From positions 744,001-808,000 of the forward strand of contig JAEQBH010000657.1 in the NCBI GenBank assembly GCA_016808115.1: a stretch of 64,000 nucleotides of DNA, in the 5' to 3' direction. Below, piece by piece: positions 22,049 through 32,498 of this stretch. Position 1 is the first letter of the stretch. Each line of letters opens with the position of its first letter. Below the pieces are notes generated by a model. The model searched no databases. It had not been told where the DNA came from and was given only the letters and a program-made list of their open reading frames with translations. A program made the translations under genes and the position numbers. Source of the stretch: Tetrastigma voinierianum. Its lineage: Eukaryota; Streptophyta; Magnoliopsida; Vitales; Vitaceae.

Positions 22049-23636
22049 TGTGACACCCTGAAACCCAGGGGCCCCATTAACCACAGTCAACATGCGGAAA
22101 ACATGTGTGTCTCATATCATGAGACCCATACATGAGTAAAAATGGCCACATTGGCCTACACATCATACTCACCAAAATATATCCAACTATATTACGATAG
22201 TTTCAAGAGTTAATTACACTCTTTATACAAAACATATATTAAAATTTAGAATTCTAATGCATGTTCTACAAAGTAAATATCAAGCCACATGTCGGCTTTC
22301 TTTTCAAAAGCGGCCTCTAGTGAGTGTCGTCTTCTGAAACACTCATATTTGAAATAATTTTCCTGACGAGGGTGGCTTGATACTGATAGTGGAATTATCC
22401 TACGTGGTTACTCCTAGTCTAAGTGCTGCGTAATAGCGTAAACATTCAAGTAAATCATCTAACACATGCTAATATATCAATCATGCATATATTAACAAAA
22501 ATCACATACTAACCACATGTTATTTATTCATAGCAATAACATAAAATTAGCTCACATGGGCTAATATACAATTTAATTTCCAATGGCTCACACACAATTA
22601 TATCTCATATAATTCAAACATCATGTTAACACATTAAATTCCATGCATTAACATATCATTTTCAACTCACACTCCAAGCCATTCATTTTAAGCAATATTT
22701 TGCAAACAAAGCACATGGACAATTTTTTTTGTCGAAATAACTCTGTTTGTTTTTAACGGTCCCGAGAAATAGTGTGCGTTTGCCCATGGGCTGACCCAGT
22801 AATAAATCAAGCAATAACACATAAACAACACACATGTAAAGCACCCGGGGACCATTTTCAGCCCGACATGATGCAAGGGCGCGAAAATGGGTCCCAATTT
22901 CTAGCATGCAGTCCCGATTTTGGTACTTGATGACCACTCACGATCTCACACCACCCAAACCATTAACAAGGCTCTTAAACAAAAAATAAATAGAGTAGGA
23001 GAAGACCCCTACCTCCCAGAGTTGTCGAAACTCCACAAAACCGATACGCACACGTAGCCCTTGTCGTGGGGAGCAACTTTGCTTCTACGCTCACTGGAAT
23101 TTAACGGTCCGATCGTTGGGAAATTTAGAGAGAAGTTGGAGCCTCTCTCTCTAAAAAAATCCCTTCCTTTCTCTCTCTTTCCTTTTCTATCCCTATTTTC
23201 CTTCTCCAAAAACCGGTTGGGAGAGCTTAGGTCAAGAGGACTTGTCCTCTCATGCCCTTGTCAGGAATTCCCCATTTGACTCATTGGGATTACACTTTAT
23301 CTCTTATCCTACTTGGATTTTCCTCGATGGCATGATTTCCATGTGTCACCGCAGCCCCGCACTTGAACTCATGTTTGACTAATTCTACACATGACACGTG
23401 GCACTCTGTGAGCCACTCAAAATGTGCCAAGTGTCTCGTACTACCCTCGTTGCCTCGAAAAACGTGAAGATTGCCCAGCTTCCGGTCGACAAAACCGGCG
23501 TGGTAAATTTAGATTTCGAGGCGATTCCAACGGTGAAGTCCATTTTATCATCCGAGATCTAGAAATATTCTGGATTTTGACCAAAATTACCATTTTATCC
23601 TTTTTAAGAAAATTAGGATTTTCTCAGGGTTTCACA
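22049..23636. mobile_element. Solo LTR (gypsy Del/Tekay-like), 1.59 kb
   Basis: Begins TGTGACACCCTGAAACCC and ends GGTTTCACA, giving terminal inverted repeats TGTGA/TCACA. It is flanked by GGAGC (22044-22048) and GGAGT (23637-23641), a 4-of-5 target duplication. No coding or primer site lies inside, so it is a solo LTR left by LTR-LTR recombination. Terminal sequences resemble Del/Tekay-type LTRs; orientation is not settled. Confidence 0.78.
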
Positions 23637-24214
23637 GGAGTCACTTCCTTTGTTGCGATTGGATCCTTTGCCATTGCTCCCATTGGATTGCCCTCAGTCG
23701 TCAGTGTCCCCGAAGATATATATGATTTAATACCATTTTCATTTTTGAAATACCATTTCTATTTCTAAAATCTAGGATTTGAATACAAATTTTTAGATTT
23801 ATGATATATGAAAATAATATACCATTTTTATTTTTTACATACTATTTATATTTCTAAAACCTAGGAGTTGAATACAACATTTCAGATTTTTTATTTATAA
23901 AAATAAAATAGTGAAGTAAAAAAAAAAAAAAAAAAACCATTTTCATGGAAATTTTAGATTTCCGATTTTTAAAATTTAAACTAAATTCAGAATTTTAAAT
24001 TAAATTTTAAAATTACTATTTTTATCAAATTATTTCTTAATCTAAATTTTTATTGAAAAATGATTTATTATTTAACTAATTAATGAAATGTAAAAAATTA
24101 AAATCATTGCATTTTGAATTTAAATTGGTTAAACTAACAAATTGAAAAGTAATTGGATATCCATTTAAAATTTTACTAAATTTATAATTTAAAATAAGTT
24201 TTAAAACTGACATC

Positions 24215-24218
<4 letters not shown>

Positions 24219-24249
<31 letters not shown>
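24219..24249. repeat. (AT)n microsatellite
   Basis: About 15 AT dinucleotides in an AT-rich context. Confidence 0.95.
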
Positions 24250-24253
<4 letters not shown>

Positions 24254-24390
24254 ATTAATTTTAATTTATAAATGGATATAAATTATACATATATAGGACA
24301 TCATCGGTTCGATTGCAGTTTGACCAATGAATTGGAAACTGATAACCTTTTTGATTTAGTGACCATCTTGGTTTTTAAAACATTTGATAA

Positions 24391-25184
24391 AATACATAAA
24401 AGTTTGGTAACACGGTTTGGCTAGGCTACGTGGGAGAATGTTAGACCTTTCCTTTCACGAGCCCAAACATAACAAGTAATGTGGTAAAGGAAAGTGGTCC
24501 AAATGTGATTACCAATTCATGGTTTGATAAAATAAAGAATAAATTATATTGGTAAATTAATTAATAAAAGGTAAAATCCTAAATTTAACACCTTGATGGA
24601 AGGTGTATTTAAAGAAAAACCTAATAGGAATCAAGTTATCTTCGTCTAGTATAGTTTTCTCAATCAAATAAGGTTTGTCAAAATTTAAAGGGGTCAAGAG
24701 GAGCAATAATTCTTGGTGATTGGTCTTCAAATCAATTGCTCTTGTCATTAATCAAGGTAGCTCTTCTTGATTTATTATATGATTGAGAAAATCTTTCTAT
24801 TCAAATATCTTTGATATTATAGTTTATGAAATATTAGAGATTGGATTTTATATAATAGAATGACCCTGCATTTAAAGCTTACAAAAACTATCTTTACTAT
24901 ATGTTCAATGTGAATGGGATATGGGCTAAATGATGAAATGTATTATTCACCATTATATATATATATATATATATTTAAAGCCAAAATAGTTTTTTTTTTT
25001 TTGAAAAAAAAAATACGTGACTATATTTGTTTTGAAAATATTCACCAAACTAGTCTTCTTTTAGTGTACAACTAGACATCCACATGTAAAACTGCAATTG
25101 GTGAATACGGTTTTAAGGTCAATTTTAAAACCACATTCACCAAATGTGGTTTTAGGGTAAATTTTCAGATGGGAAAGTTTGGAT
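24391..25184. other. AT-rich DNA with a possible LTR start and small repeats
   Basis: At about 24431 'gtgggagaatgttagacc' has the look of a polypurine tract followed by a TGTTAGACC LTR start, but no coding region precedes it and no end was found. An (AT)n run lies at 24953-24974 and poly-T at about 24991-25000. Nothing coding was recognised. Confidence 0.35.
25097..25160. repeat. Imperfect hairpin/inverted repeat
   Basis: TTGGTGAAT..GGTTTTAA and TTAAAACC..ATTCACCAA are inverted copies flanking a short loop, followed by a further partial copy (AATGTGGTTTTAGGG). It could be the remnant of a small foldback or MITE-like element next to the truncated copia gag. Confidence 0.6.
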
Positions 25185-26200
25185 GGGTGTCTACATTAAA
25201 TTTCTTGACATAAAAGTCTAGAGATCAGTATTGACAGGATGGTCTCCTCTAACAAAGATAGATAATAGAGGGAAAAGGGTGGTAAAGATTAAGTAATAAT
25301 GGACTAGTGAAGAAGATAAATCAGCATCTAGCAATTGGATGATTCTCAATGCTATCCAATATGGTGTGGATTCCATAAAAATTAGGTTCATTGCAACTGC
25401 TGAATCAACAAAGGAAGCTTAGGACACTTTGCAAGTAATCCACAAAGGAAGCAAGGAAGGGGAAGATCACATCGATTAACCAGTTGCGCTTATCACCCCT
25501 TAAAAAACACAACAACAGGAGGTTAAAAGTAGGAAGTTCTAAATGTTTAGATTCATCCATTCCCTACTCCAGTTCTTGAGGATGTTAGGACTCTCTATGG
25601 TAGTGATGAAGAGGATGAAATCTCTAATGAAGAACTATCACAGTCCTATAAAGTGCTATATGAAAATTGGATTGATGCAATAAAAAAAGCCCAAATCTTG
25701 CAACTTGGAAAAAGAAAAGGGACTTTAGAGAAAGAGGTGGTTATTCTCAAAGAGGAAATTTCCAAGAATAGTACTGCACAATCTGACCTAGAATAACTTA
25801 AGAGAAGAGTAAGAATGTTGAATTCAGGAACCACATCCTTGGATCACATCCTCGGTATGGGGAAGTCTTCTATGGGACTTGAAGGTTTGGGATACAAGAA
25901 GGGATCATCTGGGACTAAAGTTGATGTACGGATAGGTGTAGAATGCAAACATATGGTTCCAAGAATGTTGTTCGGACTAACATAGTCCTAATTAACCATG
26001 AGACTAGTCCATAGGAGATAAAGGGGCATCCTGTACTACAACTGTAGGAATATGAGGCACATCTTGCTTCACTACAAACACTATAGAGCTAACCAAAAGA
26101 AGAGACTAAAGGAAAACAAACCAAGAGTCAAGCAAAAGTAGGTTAGAAAAGGAAAGGCAAAGCCAGGTGTTCACCTCATTGAAGTGTTTAAAAAAGATTA
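25185..26200 (+). pseudogene. SIRE-like Ty1/copia gag remnant
   Basis: Fragments in order: RSVLTGWSPPTKID, LNAIQYGVDSIKIRFIATAESTKEA, TLQVIHKGSKEGEDH, then EELSQSYKVLYENWIDAIKKA, KEVVILKEEISKN, VRMLNSGTTSLDHILGMGK and LGYKKGSSGTK. This order of capsid, coiled coil and 'LNSGT..LD.IL..GK' motif is characteristic of the SIRE/Maximus gag. A degraded zinc knuckle follows near 26040-26100. Stops and frameshifts are present throughout; the N-terminus is missing. Confidence 0.8.
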
Positions 26201-26520
26201 GATGATATGGTTTCGACATCGCGACTAGATAAAATTGTTTGTTGACTAACTTTCAACAATCTAGTTTGGACTATGTGACCTTAGGAGATGGTGCTAAAGA
26301 ACGTGTTTTAGGATCAAAGCATCGTAATGTCCTAGAATGCCCAAATGTAGATGTTCTCCTTATCAAGGACATGTGCCAATATCAAAGAATATTAGCCAAC
26401 TATTTGACTAAGATCTTTTTGTAAAATTTACAGAAGATAGGTGCATTGTCCTTAATCAGAATCATTGTTGCATCATGGAAGGGAGTAGGTCATCCTACAC
26501 CAAGCACTGGTCACCCTAAC
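26201..26520 (+). pseudogene. Copia protease/GPol region remnant
   Basis: Frame 26239-26424 reads LTNFQQSSLDYVTLGDGAKERVLG, the segment after the aspartic active site in copia polyproteins, then degraded residues up to YTKHWSP at the end. The active-site aspartate region just upstream is unreadable. Confidence 0.7.
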
Positions 26521-27490
26521 TCTTGTCAAAACACAAAGTAGAACGTATCATCGCCTATGGTAGCAAATATCAAGCACATCGGGCCATAACAGCCTTCAAG
26601 GACACCGTCATCGTAAAAGCTATCTGAGGAATCCTTAATTTGAAAAATGTGCTTGAAAGGATGTGCAAACCATGTTATTTGTGGAAACAAATTAGACTGT
26701 CTCATATAGAGTCCCAACTTGCCCCTACAACTAAAGTGCTAGAACTGCTCAACATGGACTTAAACTCATGCAAGTGGAGCACATGAGTATTGAATATCAT
26801 GTGTGTGGGATGACTTCATATTCTCGTGACCTAACTTCTGATGGACAAATAAGAAGCATTTGAAGCTTTTGAAAAACTATGACTACAACTTGCCAAGGAA
26901 CACAACCACTGACTACTGAAGATCACCATAGTAAGGAGTGATCATAGGAAAGAGTTTGAGAACTCCTTGATTAGAAATTTTTGCAGCATGGATGTCATAG
27001 AACATGAGTTTTCAAGGCATAAAAATCCACAAAAAAAAAAATGAGGTAGTGGAAAGGAAGAACATAAATCTCTAGGAGATGGCTAGGGTCATGTTGAAAG
27101 CTAGGAATGTTCCAATAGAATTTTGGGCAGAGGCCGTAAATATGGCATATTATATCCTGAATAGGGTTTACCGTAGGCTTAAAACTCAAATGACTCCTAA
27201 TGAGATTTGGAAAGGTAAGAAACCAAATTTGAAAGACCTTCATAAATTTGGTAGTCCTTGCTACATTTTGAATGATAGAGAGCAAAGAGGAAAGTTCGAT
27301 TCTAAGAGCAATGAAGGAGTCTTTTTTAGGTTACTCCTCAAATAGCCGCACATATCGGGTCTACAACAAGAGAACAATAGCGGTGATGGAGTCAATCAAT
27401 GTAAAAGTTGATGATCACCTACCTCAGTCCAATTACCGTAGGTTAGAAAAGACTCTCCTATCATTCCTGCCCCCGGTGGATTCAACTTAG
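26521..27490 (+). pseudogene. Copia integrase (SIRE-like), broken
   Basis: A degraded zinc-finger region (LERMCKPCYLWKQI) and the core start (TTKVLELLNMDL) lead to FENSLIRNFC and a clean stretch at 27079-27345: MARVMLKARNVPIEFWAEAVNMAYYILNRV, MTPNEIWKGKKPNLKDLHKFGSPCYIL, then GYSSNSRTYRVYNKRT. These are the C-terminal integrase motifs of copia elements. An indel at about 27270 shifts the frame. Confidence 0.85.
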
Positions 27491-27900
27491 AAGAAGGTCA
27501 AGCTTTTAGCATTACTAAGGATGTTCGAACCCTTAACCGTGAAGAAAGCGCCTCAATCCTAGAGGATGTTTGAATTAAAGCAACAAACCAACATATGAAT
27601 GACCAAATCTCTTATGGAAAACTTAACTGTCAGACTCGTCAGTCCTCCAAGAAAGTACAAACGAGTCACCATGCCTCTAATATCATTGGAGATCCTAAAG
27701 CTAGTGTTTGGATGCGAGGGACTTCCAAAGTCAAATACAGGGAGATGATTGGGAACATATGCTACTTCAAAAATAGAGCCAAGGAATGTTAAAGAAGCTC
27801 TGGGTGATGAATACTGGGTAAGTGCAATGCAAGAAGAATTAGCTTAATTCACAAGAAACGGAATATAGGACTTGGTGTCATGGTTCAACAAGAAACATAA
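27491..27900 (+). pseudogene. Copia reverse transcriptase N-terminus, truncated
   Basis: SNIIGDPKASVWMRG is followed in the next frame by EPRNVKEALGDEYWVSAMQEELA and TRNGIxDLVSWFN, the entry to copia RT. The RT core, including the YVDD active site, is absent; sequence similarity ends at about 27900. Confidence 0.75.
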
Positions 27901-28525
27901 ATGTTTATCCAACTTTACGTAAAAGGCTTGGATGTAGCATGTTTTGAGGCCATCAAATCCTCATTAGGTTTATTTGTTTTATAATACCTCTCTCTTCTTT
28001 AAAAAGAAAGAGGGAGAAAGAAGCAAAGAGTTGATGAAAGATTTTCTTAGGTGTTCTTGTGTAGATGTTACTTCGTAAGTTGCTCCAACTGATGCCCCTT
28101 AACCTATTTAAGACGAAGTTCTACCTTAGCAAGATAATGTTCGAAAAAATCTTGAGACACGCTGAGTTAGACGACACCATGATAGCCTTAGGATACCCAT
28201 ATTTAATCTTTGGAATCTTGGTTGAGCAGCACAAGGAGATAGTGATTGTTTGACTTCCTTGTCCCTTCTCTTAGTAAGTTGAGAATTAGTTACAAGTTGT
28301 ATCAAGGGCACCACTTGTAATACATTCAATCAAGCAATAAGGAAAGTAAGAAGAAGATCTCTTATTCTATTATAGACTCTAAATCTGAACCTTCTACCCT
28401 TTAGGTTTCAAGTTCGAATGGAGTTAGTCCCTGCACTACTTCTAAAAAAGTCTTGACTACTTCAACAAATTGTCAGGGTGCATGAGGAGTTGCTACAACA
28501 TCTTCATGAGAAACAACAGTTGGCG
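27901..28525. other. Unassigned 3' part of the copia element
   Basis: No recognisable protein. Short frames such as 28065-28253 have no family features. It lies between truncated RT and a tandem duplication, where SIRE-type elements may carry extra sequence. Confidence 0.4.
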
Positions 28526-29190
28526 GAGTTCCAACTCCAAAGCATTTGAATAAGAGAGAATAAGTCACTACATTCCACGAAGAATTGAAAGAGTCCCAAT
28601 TGTCGACCTACTCTTCTAGATTATTAAGGATGAAGCTACAATAGAATCAGGCGGAGATTACTGATGATATCCCTAATTCAGTCCCAACTAGTCATGAGAC
28701 TACCACACCATAAGTTGTTCTAGAAGATGTTCACACCAAGGGCGCATCTACTCCAAGCATCAAGTAGCTTTACCCTTATCCAGAGAGGTATTCTCTAGTA
28801 AGAGGAAGAGTTGCATCTACCTAATGAGGAAGACCAACTCCTAGAGTTTCGACTTTAGAGTATATAAGATAGGAAAGTTCCTATCAAGGCCCCTTTGTGT
28901 GAGCTTAGTAGTACACATGTGTTTGACCTAATATTTTAGAACATTAGGGATGAGGACAATGAAGACTCTAAGGGTCTTACTGAATGATATCCCTGACCTA
29001 GTCCTAACCAGCCTTGAGACTGGCATCACAAAGGATGCGGTTCCTAACAAGTTTCAAACTATTGCAAATGGGGACACCGAGCCTCTCAACCTGGCAAAAT
29101 ATCCTTTGTCCCCTTAGCTCTAATCTTCAACAAAAAAAGGGAGAGTAGATGAATGAGGTAGAAGAACGAAGAAGATAGATAATTGGGTTG
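28526..29190 (+). repeat. Tandem duplication, copy 1
   Basis: Begins 'gagttccaactccaaagcattt' and contains 'actagtcatgagactaccacacca', 'tcaagtagctttaccct', 'agcttagtagtacacatgtgtttgac' and 'gagcctctcaacctgg'. Copy 2 at 29198-29854 repeats all of these in order, about 672 bp downstream, with scattered substitutions. Confidence 0.93.
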
Positions 29191-29197
29191 ACTGATT

Positions 29198-29854
29198 GAG
29201 TTCCAACTCCAAAGCATTTAGAACAAGAGAGAAGAAGTCACTACCTTCCATGAAAAACTAAAAGAGTCCCAATTGCAAACTTACTCTTCTAGATTATTAA
29301 GGATGACACTGCAGTAGATTCATGAGGAGATTATTGATGATGTCCCTGATTCAGTCCTAACTAGTCCTAAGACTACCACACCATAGGTTGTTCCAGAAGA
29401 TGTTGGCACCCATCTAGTCTAAGCATCAAGTAGCTTTACCCTTATCCAGATAGGTATTCTCTGATAAAAGTAAGAGCTAAAACTCCTTAATGAGGAAGAC
29501 CAACTCCTAGAGTTTCGACTTCAGAGTATATGAGACAAGAAAATGCCTATCATGGCCCATTTGTATGAGCTCAGTAGTACACATGTGTTTGACTTAATAT
29601 TTTAGAACATTAGGGATGACGACAATGAAGATTCTAAGGGTCTTACTAAAGGACGTCCCTGACCTAGTCCTAACTAACCTTGAGACCGACATCACAAAGG
29701 ATACGGTTCCCAACAAGTTTTAGACTATTGCAAGTGGGGATACCGAGCCTCTCAACCTGGTAGAGTATCCTTTGTCCCCTCAGCTCTGATCTTCAATAAA
29801 AAAAGGGAGTAGATGAATGAGGTAGAAGAATGAAGAAGATAGATAATTAGGTTG
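29198..29854 (+). repeat. Tandem duplication, copy 2
   Basis: Second copy of 28526-29190, ending in the shared 'gatgaatgaggtagaagaa..gaagatagataatt..ggttg'. Neither copy keeps a long frame; the duplication probably predates much of the decay. Confidence 0.93.
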
Positions 29855-29979
29855 TCCTAAGGTCGTACATGAAATAAATGGCTGGATGTATTTTCATCAC
29901 TAGTGTCAAGTGTCTCATGACTCCTCTTCAATGCATTTTCTTGTTTTATTCTCAAAGGTGGTTTTTCCAAAGATATAGC

Positions 29980-29990
29980 CAAAGGGGGTG
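29980..29990 (+). promoter_or_regulatory. Polypurine tract of the SIRE-like copia
   Basis: 'ccaaagggggtga' immediately before TTGTTGGGTTC is the typical SIRE-type polypurine tract and LTR start. Confidence 0.75.
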
Positions 29991-29992
29991 AT

Positions 29993-30520
29993 TGTTGGGT
30001 TCGGGATTGTCAATATCTTCGTCTCTACTATTCTACAAGAAGATGATTACTTCTAAGATAAAGTTTGATGAAGATTTGATGGTTTAAATTTCACATCCCT
30101 AGAAGAACTTGGAAGAAGTCCCGACTTAGGCTGTCCCACAATGTAGGGACGTTCCAGACTCGAAGATTGTGAACTAAGGTCAAAACTGACGTGGGAGGCA
30201 AGTTAGTTATCAAATCTTGGAGGCTAAGCTACTTGGCGCCAACTACTATATTAGGATATGATCTTCTAACAAGTGGATAAAGATAAAATCAAGAAGATCT
30301 GATCCTTCATGCTATCAAATTAGAGTTGGAACCAAATTAGGTAACTTATTTAAAAATGAAACTTAGGTTGCAAGTTTCGTTATTCCGTTGGGATGGCTTG
30401 AAGGAAAGTTTAGAAAATAGAAGGTAAAGTGATAATCGATCAAAAAGGGCATTTTTACAAACCTATTTTTCCTATTTTAAAACATTTTCTGCATTGAAAA
30501 CTCACATTTTATCGACTTTG
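29993..30520 (+). mobile_element. 3' LTR (part) of the SIRE-like copia
   Basis: Starts TGTTGGGTTCGGG after the polypurine tract. The true end is uncertain. ACCCAACA at 31443-31450 would be a matching terminus, but the intervening DNA from about 30521 looks like a gypsy LTR, so the boundary drawn here is provisional. Confidence 0.55.
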
Positions 30521-31991
30521 TGTATTGTTAGCCCCAAAACCCATTACTGATGGTCTTATTGAGAACAAGTATGCATAATGGCCTTTTCAAGCATTTTTAT
30601 GGTTCATTGAAATCATGAGGACAAAAGCAATGAGGATATCTTATATCTGTTGCATGAGCTTGGAAGCATGTGGAAACAATTCAACCGAGTTGGGACCATG
30701 AAGAAATGATCGCGTAAGAAGATGGAGGAAAAGAACACATTCTAGAGCATTTCGCATTACAAGAACGTTATTTTGCAATCAGTGTGAAATTTCACACCGT
30801 CTCCTCACTTATGTGGCATGATCCCGTGATTTCTCACCTAGCCGATTTTCGCACTAGATGCTAAATTTTGCACTAACACCCAAACCTAGTGAGAAAGTTG
30901 CGGCACACAAAAATTAGCAAGTTTTGGAGCTCCAATCTTGAAGATTCTGCTTGCAATAGGAAATAAATTTCCTTAGGCATGAATCAAACCTCTAGAGATG
31001 TATTATAAATAGATATCCAAGGATCAAATCAAGGGAGATCATGTTTTAGAATTATTAGTTGATTTTCTTGTAAATAGGACATCCTTTTCCTTTTAGTTAA
31101 TAAAAGCTTTCAATACGTTTTCTTCTTTCTTTATTGCTTTCTCATGATTCATAGCGTGTACTGTACTCACCATGAGTGAGTAGTCGGCTTTCTCTGGGTG
31201 AGTTGGATCCAACCCACCCCACCATGGTGACAAGAGGGGAGATTGCACTTAAAACCAAAGGTAGCAACTTCAACATTGTTTCGAGGCCTAAAGGTTGGGT
31301 GTACATTAGGTGGGGACTCTTTGTATGGGGAGGTAGTAGTACTGGTTCCCCTAAATATCCATATATGAGTCTTTCTTCTCTTCAAATAGTCTTCTTGATA
31401 CTTAGCAAGTCTGAATGGTATGTTGGGTGCTTAGAACCTTTGACCCAACATGTGTAATAGATTGTCTCTTAGCTAGAAACCTCTAGAAGGTTGAGTTGAG
31501 AACCTATCACAGCCCTCTAAAATCTTATATGAATTCAGTTACCATACACTTAGAAATAATGCTTTAACTATATCTTGCAAGAGGAACCTAGATGGAGTTT
31601 AGGGGATCAACTATAGGTTGGTTTCTTAGGTAGACGATTGGGAATTACAAAACCCCGCTTTAAATCACCATGGTGAGGCCGATTTGGTGAATGCAAAGCT
31701 TGAGACCTTTTTTATAATTGTTTTCCTAAAAATCAACAATCAACTCTCTTCTTAAGAAATCAAAATCAACACTTCAATTTTATGTTTTTAATTTCAATTT
31801 AATAAAGTAATTGACTTAATAATTAGGAGTTAAGATTACAAAACTAAAAGAGGAAAACACATCTCAGTGGATGACCCTAGAGCTATTATACCTACAGTAG
31901 CTAGGGGCTGCACCGTGGTTGGTTTTAAGTTTTATAAATTTTTGTGCTTCTCTCTTAGCCCCAATCTAACCACCCGATAGGACATGAACCA
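30521..31991 (+). mobile_element. Gypsy LTR (Athila/Tat-like family v), 5' LTR
   Basis: The start is taken at TGTATTGTTAGCCCCAAAAC, which aligns with TGATTAGTGCCCAAAA of the related LTRs. It contains a degenerate TCGC-word block (30740-30905), TATA box TATAAATA (31004-31011) and a CT-rich leader. U5 contains 'tggatgaccctagagctattatacctacagtagc', parallel to 35040-35095. It ends ..GAACCA before a primer-site-like TGCGTCATTGTCAGGGA. A block around 31190-31450, ending ACCCAACA, may be a foreign (copia LTR) piece. Confidence 0.6.
30740..30905 (+). repeat. Degenerate TTTCGCA/AAATTTYGCAC word block in LTR
   Basis: Words CATTTCGCAT, TTTTGCAATC, AAATTTCACAC, GATTTTCGCACTAG and AAATTTTGCACTA occur within 165 bp, about 100 bp upstream of the TATA box. 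It is the counterpart of the sharper arrays in the other LTR families. Confidence 0.6.
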
Positions 31992-31993
31992 CA

Positions 31994-32010
31994 TGCGTCA
32001 TTGTCAGGGA
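31994..32010 (+). promoter_or_regulatory. Degenerate primer-binding site
   Basis: TGCGTCATTGTCAGGGA followed by TGGTGCC aligns with the tRNA-Asp-type site and downstream TGGTGCC seen at 61234-61258. Confidence 0.6.
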
Positions 32011-32181
32011 TGGTGCCTTCTTTTTAAGTAATATGGGTTTTTAGTTGCTTTCTTTAATTGCTTTATACTTTTCTAATTTTTTTACTTATTTTTTATTTTA
32101 TTTTCTTTTTGGGACTAACCTACTTTTAGTCACTTCTAGTCTCTTTTTCTTTTAGTTTTACTACTTTATAGGATAAGGATC

Positions 32182-32486
32182 ATGCAAGACCTAAGTTCTC
32201 AAGTGGATGATCACTTTAGGGGAGGTAAAACAATCACAATGGGGGAGATTATGGATAAATCTCATTTCCTAAGACAAATAGCCTCCTTCATAGCTTTGGA
32301 AGGAGAGACCTATCATGCTTATTGGGATAGATATATGGGACTACTTGAAGCTTGCCCAAGGTACGTACGTGAAAATTGGCAAGTAATAGAATTTTTCTAT
32401 GAGGGTATGTTATCTAGTGTGAAGACGATGGTAGAAGCCTCAAGTGAAGGCTTTCTCTTAGACATGACACACAAGGAGAGTTAGAT
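32182..32486 (+). pseudogene. Gypsy gag, truncated by a copia junction
   Basis: A 100-codon frame reads LRQIASFIALEGETYHAYWD, RYMGLLEACPRY and ENWQVIEFFYEGM, the C-terminal half of the capsid-like gag of Athila/Tat elements (compare the CWER..CPHHGF..FYNG segments in elements A-C). It ends at about 32486, where sequence switches abruptly to copia integrase. There is no zinc knuckle or protease. Confidence 0.75.
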
Positions 32487-32498
32487 TTGCAAGTGGGC

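Larger units (their letters stand above)
21661..24390. mobile_element. Degenerate inverted-repeat DNA element split by a solo LTR
   Basis: The left end ('aatgttttaaaag..ggtcggtccaaccgttggcaag..ccgacgatcg') and the complement of the right end ('aaatgttttaaaaacc..gttatcagtttcc..cgaaccgatgatg', about 24295-24385) match imperfectly over roughly 90 bp. This suggests a non-autonomous terminal-inverted-repeat transposon of about 1.1 kb before the LTR insertion. No transposase was seen. The interior right part is very AT-rich with homopolymers (poly-A at about 23919-23936). Superfamily unassigned; no clear target duplication. Confidence 0.4.

Noticed and set aside
22683..22937. 84-codon minus-strand ORF inside the solo LTR
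   Set aside because: Located inside an LTR with supported termini; no homology features.
24431..24850. LTR beginning TGTTAGACC after a purine tract
   Set aside because: No upstream coding region, no matching end and no target duplication; noted as a possibility only.
31176..31457. 93-codon plus-strand ORF with overlapping minus ORF
   Set aside because: Lies in LTR-type noncoding sequence; sequence is not protein-like.
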